Positions 54,837-63,957 are shown, numbered from the stretch's first letter. The stretch is DNA of 64,000 bases from Stenotrophomonas sp. MYb238 (GCF_009496535.1 NZ_WIDL01000004.1:164803-228802), one strand, 5' to 3'. Translations and numbers: made by a program. The notes: generated from the letters alone by a model not told the origin.

Positions 54837-55214
54837 ATGCACTACGTCGAACTGATCGCAATGCTGGTTATCGTGCAGTACCTGTTCTTCGGCGCCATGG
54901 TCGGCCGTGCCCGCGGCCGCTACGGGGTGAAAGCGCCGGCGGTGGTCGGCCATGAGGGCTTCGAGCGCGCCTACCGGGTACAGATGAACACCCTGGAGCT
55001 GATGGTCGCGCTGCTGCCGGCGCTGTTCGTCGCCGCCCGTTTCTGGCCGGCCGCCTCGGTGGCCGGCATCGGTGCGGTGTACCTGGTCGGCCGTTTCATC
55101 TACTGGCGCGCCTACGTGAGCGCGCCGTCCAGCCGCGCGCTGGGCTTCGCGCTGTCGATGCTGCCGCTACTGGCGCTGGTGGTGATGGCGCTGGCCGGCG
55201 CGTTGCTGCGCTAG
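54837..55214 (+). CDS. MAPEG-family membrane protein
   Basis: A 125-residue protein with about four membrane helices and the MAPEG motif ERAYRVQMNTLELMVALLPAL, whose Arg and Asn/Glu residues line the glutathione site in characterised members. It probably has glutathione-transferase-like or detoxifying activity; the substrate is unknown. Confidence 0.88.
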   Translation: MHYVELIAMLVIVQYLFFGAMVGRARGRYGVKAPAVVGHEGFERAYRVQMNTLELMVALLPALFVAARFWPAASVAGIGAVYLVGRFIYWRAYVSAPSSRALGFALSMLPLLALVVMALAGALLR

Positions 55215-55300
55215 GACAGGGTGCTGGCCGCCGGGAGTCTGCATTGCCCGGTACCACCGATCCCTTCCATAGATGGACACCCCGACGACAGGAGGTCGCG

Positions 55301-55444
55301 ATGAAACAGCGTTCGTTGTTCCGCCGCCATTGGCCATGGCTGGTGTTGTTGCTGGTGGCCGGTCTCTGGGAAATCCGCGCCGACCTGCTGGACGTGCATG
55401 ACGCCGCCGCGCGCCGGCTGGCCCAGCTCGACGCCGAGCACTAG
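55301..55444 (+). CDS. 47-residue single-helix membrane peptide
   Basis: MKQRSLFRRHWPWLVLLLVA opens a 47-residue protein with one hydrophobic helix (WLVLLLVAGLW), a basic N-terminus and an acidic amphipathic C-terminus. A consensus AGGAGG eight bases before the ATG argues that it is truly translated. No family recognised. Confidence 0.65.
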   Translation: MKQRSLFRRHWPWLVLLLVAGLWEIRADLLDVHDAAARRLAQLDAEH

Positions 55445-55470
55445 CGCGAACCGGGCCGGCACGGCGGAAA

Positions 55471-55498
55471 ACAAAGGGAGCCGCGAGGCTCCCTTTGT
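55471..55498. terminator. Bidirectional terminator between the small membrane peptide and the SDR gene
   Basis: ACAAAGGGAGCC-GCGA-GGCTCCCTTTGT, a 12-bp perfect stem with T/A-rich flanks lying between convergent genes. Confidence 0.75.
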
Positions 55499-55542
55499 CG
55501 TTGCCGGCGATGCCCGGCGATCGGGCTCCCGCTGCGGCGCAC

Positions 55543-56286
55543 TCAGCGCGCCGAGAAGCCGCCGTCCACCAGGTGATAGCTGCCGGTGATGAACGAGGCC
55601 TGGTCCGACAACAGGAAGCAGGTCAGCGCGGCCACCTCCTCGGCGGTGCCCAGGCGCCCGGCCGGATGCAGCGCCACCAGCCCGTCGTAGGCCGCGCGCT
55701 CCATGCCGGCCAGCAGCGGCGTGTCGATGAAGCCCGGGCCGACCGCGTTGATGCGCAGCCCGCGCGCGGAGTATTCCAGCGCCGCGGTCTTGGTCATGCC
55801 GACCAGGGCGTGCTTGGCCGCCACGTAGGCGGTCGAGCCGGCCCAGCCGTTGCTGCCGAGGATCGAGGCCATGTTGACGATGGCGCCGCCGCCACCGGCC
55901 AGCATCGCGGCGATCTCGTACTTCATCGAATGGAAAACGCCGTGCAGGTTCACCCCGAGCACGCGGTGCCATTCCTCCAGCGGATAGTCGGCGGTGGCCA
56001 GGCTGGCGCCGCCGATGCCGGCATTGTTCACCGCCAGGTGCAGGCCGCCGTACTCGGCCACGGTGGCTTCGACCAGTTGCCGTACCGCGTCGGCGTCGCT
56101 GACGTCGAGCTGGCGCGCGCGGGCCTGCGCGCCGATGCCCGACGCCACCTGCTCGGCGGCACCGCGGTCCAGATCGGCGACGACGACCTGGGCACCGCTG
56201 GCGGCCAGTTGCCGGGCGACGGCCTCGCCGATGCCCGAGGCGGCACCGGTGACCAGGGCGACCTTGCCGGAAAAATCCAGTTGCAT
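55543..56286 (-). CDS. SDR-family oxidoreductase
   Basis: A 247-residue short-chain dehydrogenase with TGAASGIGEAVARQLA (cofactor), VNNAGIGG, the Ser/Tyr/Lys site (YVAAKHALVG), and the C-terminal SYHLVDGGFSAR. DLD after the Gly-rich motif suggests NAD preference. The substrate is unknown. It is followed on the same strand by no partner and preceded by a TSUP transporter. Confidence 0.88.
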   Translation of the reverse strand: MQLDFSGKVALVTGAASGIGEAVARQLAASGAQVVVADLDRGAAEQVASGIGAQARARQLDVSDADAVRQLVEATVAEYGGLHLAVNNAGIGGASLATADYPLEEWHRVLGVNLHGVFHSMKYEIAAMLAGGGGAIVNMASILGSNGWAGSTAYVAAKHALVGMTKTAALEYSARGLRINAVGPGFIDTPLLAGMERAAYDGLVALHPAGRLGTAEEVAALTCFLLSDQASFITGSYHLVDGGFSAR

Positions 56287-56386
56287 GGGGGGTCTCCAGG
56301 GCGGCGAGGGAGGGCCGCCATGGGACCATCATCCGCATCGGCCGTGGTGACGGCGTTGCGTTCGATCAAACACCGTCGCGTTGCGT

Positions 56387-57163
56387 TCAGCCGGCGAACG
56401 TATCCCAGGCCATGCGCGCGATCAGCACCACCACCAGCAGCAGGAACAGCCTGCGGATCAGCGGCGTGCCGCCGCGCAGCGCCAGGCGCGTGCCGGTGAC
56501 CGAACCGGCGACGTTGGCCGCCGCCATCGGCACCGCGAAGGCCAGCAGCACGTTGCCGCTGGGCACGAAGAACGACAGCGCGGCGACGTTGGTGGCCAGG
56601 TTCACCACCTTCGAGGCGGCCGAGGCGCGCAGGAAATCCAGGCCGAAGAAGCGGATGAACAGGAAGATCAGGAAACTGCCCGTGCCGGGCCCGAAGAAAC
56701 CATCGTAGAAGCCGATCACCGCGCCCATGACCAGCGCGATGCCCAGTTCGCGGCGGCCGACCGTGCGCGGCCGGTGCAGGGCGCCGAAATCCTTCTTCGC
56801 CAGCGTGTAGCCGAGCATCACGATCAGCAGCGCCAGCACCAGCGGCCGCACCGCGTCCTTGGAAAGCAGGCTGACCGCGGTGGCGCCGAGGAAAGCGAAG
56901 GCGAACGCCGTCGCCGCGGCCAGCAGCACCGGCCGCCACGGGAACCGCACCGAGCGCGCGTAACGCCAGGCCGCCGCGCCGGTACCGAACACCGAACTGA
57001 ACTTGTTGGTGCCCAGCAGGGCGGCCGGCGTGTGCTGCGGCAGCACGGTGAACAGGCCCGGCAGCTGGATCAGCCCGCCGCCGCCCACCGCGGCATCCAC
57101 CAGCCCGGCGACGAAGGCGATGGCCAGCAGCCACGGCAGCTCGGTGGGCAGGAGTTCCAGCAT
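56387..57163 (-). CDS. TSUP-family transporter (TauE/SafE)
   Basis: A 258-residue membrane protein with about eight helices in two repeats. AGLVDAAVGGGGLIQLPGLF and MGAVIGFYDGFFGPGTGSFL are the two family motifs. Related proteins export sulfite, sulfoacetate or other anions, or act in sulfur metabolism. The substrate cannot be read here. Confidence 0.9.
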   Translation of the reverse strand: MLELLPTELPWLLAIAFVAGLVDAAVGGGGLIQLPGLFTVLPQHTPAALLGTNKFSSVFGTGAAAWRYARSVRFPWRPVLLAAATAFAFAFLGATAVSLLSKDAVRPLVLALLIVMLGYTLAKKDFGALHRPRTVGRRELGIALVMGAVIGFYDGFFGPGTGSFLIFLFIRFFGLDFLRASAASKVVNLATNVAALSFFVPSGNVLLAFAVPMAAANVAGSVTGTRLALRGGTPLIRRLFLLLVVVLIARMAWDTFAG

Positions 57164-57244
57164 GGTTGGACCTGAACGGGGGGCGCGACAGCATACGCCT
57201 GCGCCGGCTGGCGGCGGCGGCGACATGGATGGGAAAATGCGCGC

Positions 57245-57640
57245 ATGCACATCGCCCCCGCGTCTCCCTGTCCCTGCGGCTCCGGCCTCGCCCATGTCCG
57301 CTGCTGCGCGCGCTGGCATGCCGGCGAGGCCGCACCCGATGCCGAGGCGCTGATGCGCTCGCGCTACAGCGCCTACGTCGCCGGCGACGCCGACTACCTG
57401 CTGGCGACCTGGCATGCCGACACGCGGCCGGCGACGCTGTCGCTGGATGACGCGCCCGGCCAGCGCACGCAATGGCTGGGCCTGGACGTGAAGCGCCACC
57501 GGGTCACCGGCGCCGACACCGCCGAAGTGGAATTCGTCGCCCGCTACCGCATCGGCGGCGGTAGCGCCGTGCGCCTGCAGGAGCACAGCCGCTTCGTGCG
57601 CGAGCACGGCCGCTGGTACTACCTCGACGCGCTGGCCTGA
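57245..57640 (+). CDS. YchJ-family metal-binding protein
   Basis: A 131-residue protein with an N-terminal SEC-C-like zinc motif ([13 protein letters not shown]) and an NTF2-like remainder ([37 protein letters not shown]), as in E. coli YchJ. Function unestablished. Confidence 0.88.
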   Translation: MHIAPASPCPCGSGLAHVRCCARWHAGEAAPDAEALMRSRYSAYVAGDADYLLATWHADTRPATLSLDDAPGQRTQWLGLDVKRHRVTGADTAEVEFVARYRIGGGSAVRLQEHSRFVREHGRWYYLDALA

Positions 57641-57645
57641 GCGCC

Positions 57646-57668
57646 GCGCGGTGTCCATGACACCGCGC
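57646..57668. promoter_or_regulatory. Perfect 10-bp inverted repeat ahead of egtB
   Basis: GCGCGGTGTC-CAT-GACACCGCGC lies 5 nt after the ychJ-like stop and 26 nt before egtB. It could be an operator or a short terminator without a T-run. Confidence 0.45.
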
Positions 57669-57694
57669 TCACCCGCCATGGCTAAGCTGGCGGC

Positions 57695-58996
57695 ATGCAG
57701 ATTTCCAGTGCCGCACTGCTGAAGACCTCCAGCGCTGCGACGACGCCACCCACGCTGGCGGAGCGTTACCGCGCCGTGCGCCAGGCCAGCCTGGCCCTGG
57801 CCGCGCCGCTCTCGGCCGAAGACGCGATGGTGCAGAGCATGCCCGACGCCAGCCCGGCCAAATGGCACTTGGCGCATACCACCTGGTTCTTCGAACAGTT
57901 CGTGCTCGGCCTGCGCGTCGACTACCGGCCGCTGCACCCGCAATGGCAGGTGCTGTTCAACAGCTACTACCAGAGCATCGGCCGGGCCCATGCGCGGGCA
58001 CAGCGCGGCCTGCTGTCGCGGCCGACGCTGGCGCAGGTGCTGGAATACCGGATGCAGGTCGACGACCGCATCGGCCAGCGCCTGCATGCCGGCGATCTCG
58101 ACGCCCAGGCGCGCCAGCACCTGCTGCTGGGCCTGCAGCACGAGCAGCAGCACCAGGAACTGCTGCTGACCGACATCAAGCATGCGCTGTGGAGCAACCC
58201 GCTGCAGCCGGCCTATCGCGACGACCTGCCGCTGCCTGCCGCGGCGGCGGCGGGCGGCTCGGCGCTGTGGATCGAGAGCCCGGAATGCGTCGTCGAGATC
58301 GGCGTGCCGGCCTGGCCCGGGCACGCGCGCTTCGCCTACGACAACGAATCGCCGCGGCACCGCGTGCTGGTGCCGGCGCATGCGCTGGCCGACCGTCCGG
58401 TGAGCAACGCCGAATACCGCGCCTTCGTCGACGACGGCGGCTACCGCGACCCGCTGCTGTGGATGAGCGACGGCTGGGCGCAGCTGCAGGCCGGCCAGTG
58501 GCGCCGTCCGCTGTACTGGGACGAAGCGCTGGAGCGCGAATACACCCTGGGTGGCTGGCGCGCGCTGGACCCGGACGCGCCGGTCTGCCACCTGGGCTGG
58601 TTCGAGGCCGACGCCTTCGCCCGCTGGGCCGGCGCGCGCCTGCCCACCGAATTCGAATGGGAAGCGGCGGCCGCGGCGCTGCCGGTTGCCGGCAACCTTG
58701 CCGATGCCGGCCTGCTGCATCCGGCCGCGGCGGCGGCCGCCGAACCGGGCATGCCGCGGCAGTTGTTCGGCGACGTCTGGGAATGGACCGCCAGCGCCTA
58801 TGGCGCCTATCCCGGCTTCCAGCCGTTGCCGGGCAGCGCGGGCGAATACAACGGCAAGTTCATGTGCGGCCAGTTCGTGCTGCGCGGCGGCAGCTGCGCC
58901 ACGCCGGCCGCGCACGTGCGCGCCAGCTACCGCAACTTCTTCCCGCCCCCGGCGCGCTGGCAGTTCGCCGGCCTGCGCCTGGCCAGGGACAGCTGA
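57695..58996 (+). CDS. egtB: Ergothioneine biosynthesis protein EgtB
   Basis: A 433-residue non-haem iron sulfoxide synthase. The N-terminal DinB-like domain has the iron-binding histidines (SPAKWHLAHTTWFFEQFVL and HEQQHQELLLTDIKHAL), and the C-terminal formylglycine-generating-enzyme-like domain has LGGWRALDPDAPVCHLGWFE, RLPTEFEWEAAA and QFVLRGGSCATP. It joins a thiol donor to trimethylhistidine. It ends in TGA immediately followed by the GTG start of egtD. Confidence 0.95.
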   Translation: MQISSAALLKTSSAATTPPTLAERYRAVRQASLALAAPLSAEDAMVQSMPDASPAKWHLAHTTWFFEQFVLGLRVDYRPLHPQWQVLFNSYYQSIGRAHARAQRGLLSRPTLAQVLEYRMQVDDRIGQRLHAGDLDAQARQHLLLGLQHEQQHQELLLTDIKHALWSNPLQPAYRDDLPLPAAAAAGGSALWIESPECVVEIGVPAWPGHARFAYDNESPRHRVLVPAHALADRPVSNAEYRAFVDDGGYRDPLLWMSDGWAQLQAGQWRRPLYWDEALEREYTLGGWRALDPDAPVCHLGWFEADAFARWAGARLPTEFEWEAAAAALPVAGNLADAGLLHPAAAAAAEPGMPRQLFGDVWEWTASAYGAYPGFQPLPGSAGEYNGKFMCGQFVLRGGSCATPAAHVRASYRNFFPPPARWQFAGLRLARDS

Positions 58997-59968
58997 GTGG
59001 CGCCGGCTCCGCCGCAGGCCGCGCTGGTCGACCGCCGCCCCGACCGCGCCACCATCACCGCCGACGTGCTCGCCGGCCTGGCGGTGCGGCCGCGCGCGCT
59101 GCCATCAAAGTACTTCTACGACGCGCGTGGATCGGCACTGTTCGAATGCATCACCCGCCAGCCGGAGTACTACCTGACCCGCACCGAGCTGGAACTGCTG
59201 CCGCAGGTGCTGCCGGAGATCGCCGCGCAGGTGGGGCCGCAGGCGCGCGTGGTGGAATACGGCAGCGGCAGCGGCCGCAAGACGCGGCTGCTGCTGCAGG
59301 CGCTGCAGGACGTGGTGGCCTATACGCCGGTGGAAATCTCGCGCACCGCGCTGCTGGACAGCGTCCGCGCGCTGGCGGTGGATTTCCCGGCCATCGAGAT
59401 GCTGCCGGTCTGCGCCGACTTCACCGCGCTGCCGCCGCTGCCGCCGCCGCAGCGCTCGTCGCGGCGCACGCTGCTGTTCTTCCCGGGATCGACCCTGGGC
59501 AACTTCACCGAGGCGGCGGCGGTGTCGATCCTGAGCGGGATGCGCCAGGCGATGGGACCGCAGGGCCTTGCCCTGATCGGCATCGACCTGGACAAGGATC
59601 CGGACGTCATCGAGGCCGCCTACAACGACGTGGCCGGCGTCACTGCCGCCTTCACCCTCAACCTGCTGGCGCGCCTGAACCGCGAGATCGACAGCGATTT
59701 CGATCTCTCCGGCTTCGTCCACCGTGCCCGCTACGCGAGCGCCCGGCGCCGCATCGAGACGTCGCTGGTCAGCCTGCGTACGCAGGTGGTGCACGTGGCC
59801 GGACAGGCGTTCGGGTTCGAGCGCGACGAAGCCATGCACGTCGAATACAGCCACAAGTACGACGACGCGCAGTTCGCCGCGATGGCGGCGGCGGCCGGCC
59901 TGCGGGTGCGCGGCGCGTGGGATGCGGCCGGGCGCATGTTCGGCCTGCGCCTGCTGCAGCCCGCCTGA
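58997..59968 (+). CDS. egtD: L-histidine N-alpha-methyltransferase EgtD
   Basis: A 323-residue SAM-dependent methyltransferase with PSKYFYDARGSALFECIT, VVEYGSGSGRKTRLLL (SAM site) and FFPGSTLGNF, all typical of EgtD, which trimethylates histidine to hercynine. The GTG start abuts the egtB stop with no gap. No egtA, egtC or egtE is nearby, so the pathway probably uses free cysteine or a separate lyase. Confidence 0.95.
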   Translation: MAPAPPQAALVDRRPDRATITADVLAGLAVRPRALPSKYFYDARGSALFECITRQPEYYLTRTELELLPQVLPEIAAQVGPQARVVEYGSGSGRKTRLLLQALQDVVAYTPVEISRTALLDSVRALAVDFPAIEMLPVCADFTALPPLPPPQRSSRRTLLFFPGSTLGNFTEAAAVSILSGMRQAMGPQGLALIGIDLDKDPDVIEAAYNDVAGVTAAFTLNLLARLNREIDSDFDLSGFVHRARYASARRRIETSLVSLRTQVVHVAGQAFGFERDEAMHVEYSHKYDDAQFAAMAAAAGLRVRGAWDAAGRMFGLRLLQPA

Positions 59969-60040
59969 ACTCCCACGCCGGGCCCGGTGCCTCTTATCAT
60001 CGGGCTTCGTTCCAGGGTGTGGCGTCGCAGGAGCCGTTGC

Positions 60041-62200
60041 ATGAAATCGATCCGGATGATGCCGGCACTGGGCCTGGCCTGCGCGCTCGCCGTGGCGGCG
60101 CCGGCGCACGCCGCCCTCGCCGATTTCGGCAGCTGCGGCACGCGCCTGCGCGACGCGGCCATCGCCCAGGGCATGGCCGGCGAACGCATCGACGGTCTTT
60201 TCGCAGACGTCGCGCCGGACATGAGCGTGCTGCCCCTGCTCGACGCGCAGCCCGAGTTCACCACGCCGATCTGGGATTACCTCGCCGTCCTGGTGGATGC
60301 GCAGCGTGTGGCCGATGGCCGCGCCATGCTCGCCACCCATCACGGCCTGCTCGACCGCGTCGCCGCGGAGTACGGCGTCGATCCGGCCACCGTGGTCGCG
60401 GTGTGGGGCGTGGAGAGCGACTACGGCCGCATCGCCGGCAAGCGCCCGCTGCTGCAGTCGCTGGCCACGCTGTCCTGCAATGGCCGGCGCCAGCCGTTCT
60501 TCCGCGGCGAACTGCTGGCGCTGCTCAAGCTCATCGACCGCGGCGACCTCGTGGCCAACGGCCTCACCGGTTCCTGGGCCGGCGCCTTCGGCCAGACCCA
60601 GTTCATGCCGTCCACCTATGCGCGCATCGCGGTCGATGGCGACGGCGACGGCCGTCGCGACCTGGTCGCCAGCATCCCCGATGCACTGGCCTCCACCGCC
60701 AACTACCTCAAGCAGTCGGGCTGGCGCAGCGGCCAGCCATGGGGCGTGGAAGTGCGCATTCCCGCCGGCTTCGACGCCACCCTGGCCGGGCGCACCAAGC
60801 GCAGGACGCTGGCGGCATGGCGCGCGCTGGGCGTCACGCAGGCCGATGGCGGCGCGCTGCAGGTCGCGGCGGTGGCCGACGACAGCGCCGCCGCGCTGCT
60901 GCTGCCGGCGGGTGCGAAGGGCCCGGCATTGCTGGTGTTCCGCAATTACGACGCGATCTATTCCTACAACGCGGCCGAGAGCTACGCGCTGGCCATCGCC
61001 ACCCTGGCCGACCGCCTGCGCGGCGGCAACGGCCTGGTGGCGGCCTGGCCCACCGACGATCCCGGCCTGGGCCGCGGCGAGCGGCGCGAACTGCAGACCC
61101 TGCTGCTCGCGCGCGGCCACGACATCGGCGCCGCCGACGGCATGGTCGGCGACGCCACCCGGCGCGCCATCCGTGCCGAACAGCAGCGGCTGGGCTGGCA
61201 GGCCGCCGACGGGCGCGCCGGTACCCGCATCCTGCAGGCGCTGCGCGATGCGAAGCCGGCGGCGCCCACGGTCTTCCGGCTGCCCGCCGATTACCCACAG
61301 TTCGTCCAGTCAGCAATCGTACGGAGCGGAGTTTCGATGAAGGATGTGCAGGGCCTGAGCACAGGCGACTTCAACGGCTTTACCGCCTGGAAGGTGGAAA
61401 CGCCGTTCTCCACCGCTGCCATCAGCGTGTTCGGCGGCCAGCTGCTGTCGTTCGTGCCCAGGGGTGGCCGCGACGTGATGTGGCTTTCGCCCGCCGCGAA
61501 GCAGCCGCCCACGCCGATCCGCGGCGGCAGTCCGGTGTGCTGGCCGTATTTCGCCAAACAGGGGCAGGGCAACGATGTGCCGTCGCACGGTTTCGTACGC
61601 ACCGTGCCGTGGGAACTGCGCGACGCGCAGCGCGAGGCCGACGGCACCGTGGTGCTGACGCTGGCGCCGCCGGTGCTGGAAGGCCTGTCGCTGCGCCTGA
61701 CCATGAAGCTGCGCATCGGCCGCACGCTGGAACAGGAACTGCTAACCGAGAACACCGGCAGCGAGCCGGTCGTCTTCACCCAGGCGCTGCACAACTACTT
61801 CGACGTCAGCGACGCGCTGAAGGTCGACGTAACCGGGCTGGATGGCCTGACCTACCTGGACAAGCTCGACGGCGGCAACACCCACGTCCAGCAGGGCGAC
61901 TGGAACCTGCGCGACCCGCGCGATCCCGGCCGCAGCGACCGCATCTATACGCAGGCGCGCGGCCACTACGTGCTGCGCGATCCGGGCTTCGGCCGCAGCA
62001 TCGACATCACCACCGGCGGCAGCCGTACCGCCGTCGTCTGGAACGCCGGCGAAGCGGCCGCCGCGAAGATGGAGGACATCGGCCCCGGCTGGCGCAACTA
62101 CGTCTGCGTCGAAGCCGGCAACGTCGGCCCGGACGTGATCGAACTGGCGCCGGGCGGCCGCCACACCCTGAAGCAGGTGTTCGAGGTCAAGCCGCTATAA
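60041..62200 (+). CDS. In-frame fusion of lytic murein transglycosylase and hexose-6-phosphate mutarotase
   Basis: A 719-residue open frame. Residues 1-23 are a signal peptide. Residues ~25-330 form an MltB-type lytic transglycosylase with catalytic Glu125 (VWGVESDYG) and GAFGQTQFMPSTYARI. Residues ~340-405 resemble a peptidoglycan-binding domain (RRELQTLLLARGHDIGAADG). After a linker, residues 433-719 are a complete YeaD-like D-hexose-6-phosphate mutarotase (GGSPVCWPYF, SHGFVRTVPWEL, ALHNYFDVSD). AGGAG precedes the first ATG. A second ATG at 61337 with GGAG upstream could start the mutarotase alone. An exported enzyme fused to a normally cytoplasmic one is odd; loss of the first stop codon is the simplest explanation. 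Confidence 0.88.
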   Translation: MKSIRMMPALGLACALAVAAPAHAALADFGSCGTRLRDAAIAQGMAGERIDGLFADVAPDMSVLPLLDAQPEFTTPIWDYLAVLVDAQRVADGRAMLATHHGLLDRVAAEYGVDPATVVAVWGVESDYGRIAGKRPLLQSLATLSCNGRRQPFFRGELLALLKLIDRGDLVANGLTGSWAGAFGQTQFMPSTYARIAVDGDGDGRRDLVASIPDALASTANYLKQSGWRSGQPWGVEVRIPAGFDATLAGRTKRRTLAAWRALGVTQADGGALQVAAVADDSAAALLLPAGAKGPALLVFRNYDAIYSYNAAESYALAIATLADRLRGGNGLVAAWPTDDPGLGRGERRELQTLLLARGHDIGAADGMVGDATRRAIRAEQQRLGWQAADGRAGTRILQALRDAKPAAPTVFRLPADYPQFVQSAIVRSGVSMKDVQGLSTGDFNGFTAWKVETPFSTAAISVFGGQLLSFVPRGGRDVMWLSPAAKQPPTPIRGGSPVCWPYFAKQGQGNDVPSHGFVRTVPWELRDAQREADGTVVLTLAPPVLEGLSLRLTMKLRIGRTLEQELLTENTGSEPVVFTQALHNYFDVSDALKVDVTGLDGLTYLDKLDGGNTHVQQGDWNLRDPRDPGRSDRIYTQARGHYVLRDPGFGRSIDITTGGSRTAVVWNAGEAAAAKMEDIGPGWRNYVCVEAGNVGPDVIELAPGGRHTLKQVFEVKPL

Positions 62201-62351
62201 CGCCGTTGCTCCCGAGCCCCCTCTCTCACCGGCGCGAAACCGCACGGCTTGCGCGCACTAGCGCGTGCGGTTGAGCGCCCACGCCGCTGGTGTGGGGTTG
62301 GGCGCGGAGCAGGAGTTGGGGTGAGGGCAGGGTTTCAAACGCAGGAAATCC

Positions 62352-63530
62352 TCACCGCCGCCGTAGCACCAGCAAGGTCACCGCGCCCGCTACCAGCCCC
62401 CAGAACGCCGACCCGATCCCGGCCATCGACAGCCCCGAAGCGGTCACCAGGAACGTCACCAGCGCCGGTTCGCGCTCGCCTTCGTCCTTCAACGCCACCG
62501 CCAGGCTGTTGCCGATGGTGCCCAGCAGCGCGATACCGGCCAGCGTGGCGATCAGCTCCTTCGGGAATGCGGCGAACACGGCGGCCACCGTCGCGCCGAA
62601 CAGCCCGATCACGATATAGAACACGCCCGCGCTCACCGCGGCGGGATAACGGCGTGCCGGGTCCTCGTGCACATCGCGGCCCATGCAGATCGCCGCGGTG
62701 ATCGCCGCCAGGTTCAGCGCGTAGCCGCCGAACGGCGCCAGCATCGTATTGACCACGCCGATCCAGCCCACCACCGGCGATATCGGCGCGTCGTAGCCGG
62801 AGGCCTTCAACACCGCTACGCCCGGCACGTTCTGCGAGGCCATGGTCACGATGAACAGCGGCAACGCGATGCCGAACACCGCCGCCCACGACAGCGTGGG
62901 CACGGTGAACAGCGGCCGCGCCAGCTGCAGCCGCACTTGCTCGGTATGCATCAACCCCTGGCTGCCGGCGATCGCCACGCCGACCAGCAGGGTCGCGATC
63001 ACCGCGTAACGCGGGAACAGCCGGCGTCCTGCCAGATAAGTGGCGAACATCGCCAGGACCAGCAGCGGCTGCGTGCCGACCGAGACGAACACGTCCAGCC
63101 CGAAACGCAGCAGCACGCCGGCCAGCATGCCCGAGGCCAGCGACACCGGGATGCGCCGCATCGCCTTCTCGAACACGCCGGAAAAGCCGGCCAGCGCGCC
63201 CATCAGCGCCGCCAGCACGAAAGCGCCGATCGCATCGGACAGCGGCAGCGCCGTGGCGCCGACCACCAGCATCGCCGCGCCGGGTGTGGACCAGGCCGTC
63301 ACCACCGGCATCCGGTAGCGCAGCGACAGGCCGATGCAGGTCACGCCCATGCCGAGGCCCAGCGCCCACATCCACGAGGCGATCTCGGCCTGCCCTGCCC
63401 CGAGCGACTGCGCCGCCTGGAACACGATCACCGCCGAACTGGCGAAACCCACGAGCACCGTGATGAAACCGGCCACGATGGCCGGTAGGGAAAGATCACG
63501 GAAGAACGAGCGCGGTGCGGGATCGGCCAT
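62352..63530 (-). CDS. benE: BenE-family transporter
   Basis: A 392-residue membrane protein with about twelve helices and the BenE start PAIVAGFITVLVGFASSAVI, plus TAWSTPGAAMLV and PFGGYALNLAAITAAICMGR. The family includes benzoate/H+ symporters; no benzoate catabolic genes are nearby, so the substrate is open. The ATG at 63530 begins MADPAPRSFF; longer upstream frames encode no family sequence. Confidence 0.9.
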   Translation of the reverse strand: MADPAPRSFFRDLSLPAIVAGFITVLVGFASSAVIVFQAAQSLGAGQAEIASWMWALGLGMGVTCIGLSLRYRMPVVTAWSTPGAAMLVVGATALPLSDAIGAFVLAALMGALAGFSGVFEKAMRRIPVSLASGMLAGVLLRFGLDVFVSVGTQPLLVLAMFATYLAGRRLFPRYAVIATLLVGVAIAGSQGLMHTEQVRLQLARPLFTVPTLSWAAVFGIALPLFIVTMASQNVPGVAVLKASGYDAPISPVVGWIGVVNTMLAPFGGYALNLAAITAAICMGRDVHEDPARRYPAAVSAGVFYIVIGLFGATVAAVFAAFPKELIATLAGIALLGTIGNSLAVALKDEGEREPALVTFLVTASGLSMAGIGSAFWGLVAGAVTLLVLRRR

Positions 63531-63696
63531 CGTGCGGTCGGAAGCGGGGGAAGAGCCCGCATTGTGGCCCAGCGATACCGCCAGTCGCCTGCACTCGCCG
63601 CTTATATAGGGGAAGCGGCGTCCTCGTTGCGGCGTCCCGGGGAACGGCCGACCGGCGCTGCCCGGCCCCAGGCCTTGCCGATTCTGGCGCCAACGG

Positions 63697-63723
63697 ACTT
63701 TTTGCGGCGGAGCCGCAAAAAGT
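63697..63723. terminator. Bidirectional hairpin before the tandem promoters
   Basis: ACTTTTTGCGGC-GGA-GCCGCAAAAAGT, a 12-bp perfect stem with A and T tracts; likely isolates the downstream promoters. Confidence 0.7.
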
Positions 63724-63725
63724 GA

Positions 63726-63753
63726 TTGCACATTTCACAAAGATGTCTAGAAT
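63726..63753 (+). promoter_or_regulatory. Tandem promoter P1 (rRNA-operon-like)
   Basis: TTGCAC (63726-63731) and TAGAAT (63748-63753) with a 16-bp spacer. Confidence 0.7.
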
Positions 63754-63831
63754 TCGCTCCCTCGCTTCACGGCGCCGGTCACTTCGGTGACAGGGACCAC
63801 GAAGCGGCGGCAACTCCCTCGAAAGAAGGTG

Positions 63832-63859
63832 TTGACGTGAATGAAAAGCCTGCCATAAT
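63832..63859 (+). promoter_or_regulatory. Tandem promoter P2 (rRNA-operon-like)
   Basis: TTGACG (63832-63837) and CATAAT (63854-63859), 16-bp spacer, followed by the GC-rich discriminator AGGCGGCTCGC. Confidence 0.8.
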
Positions 63860-63929
63860 AGGCGGCTCGCTTCGCCGGAAGCCCTTCGGGGTTGAGGATG
63901 AAGGAGCGGAGTCGGCCTCGAAAGAGGTG

Positions 63930-63957
63930 TTGACGAAGCGGAAAAGCCGGCTATAAT
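63930..63957 (+). promoter_or_regulatory. Tandem promoter P3 (rRNA-operon-like)
   Basis: TTGACG (63930-63935) and consensus TATAAT (63952-63957), 16-bp spacer, followed by GGGCGGCTCGC, nearly identical to P2 98 bp upstream. Confidence 0.85.

Noticed and set aside
57862-62274. 1470-codon plus-strand open frame over egtB-egtD and the transglycosylase
   Set aside because: Ala/Arg/Pro-rich low-complexity translation in the wrong frame of well-identified genes.
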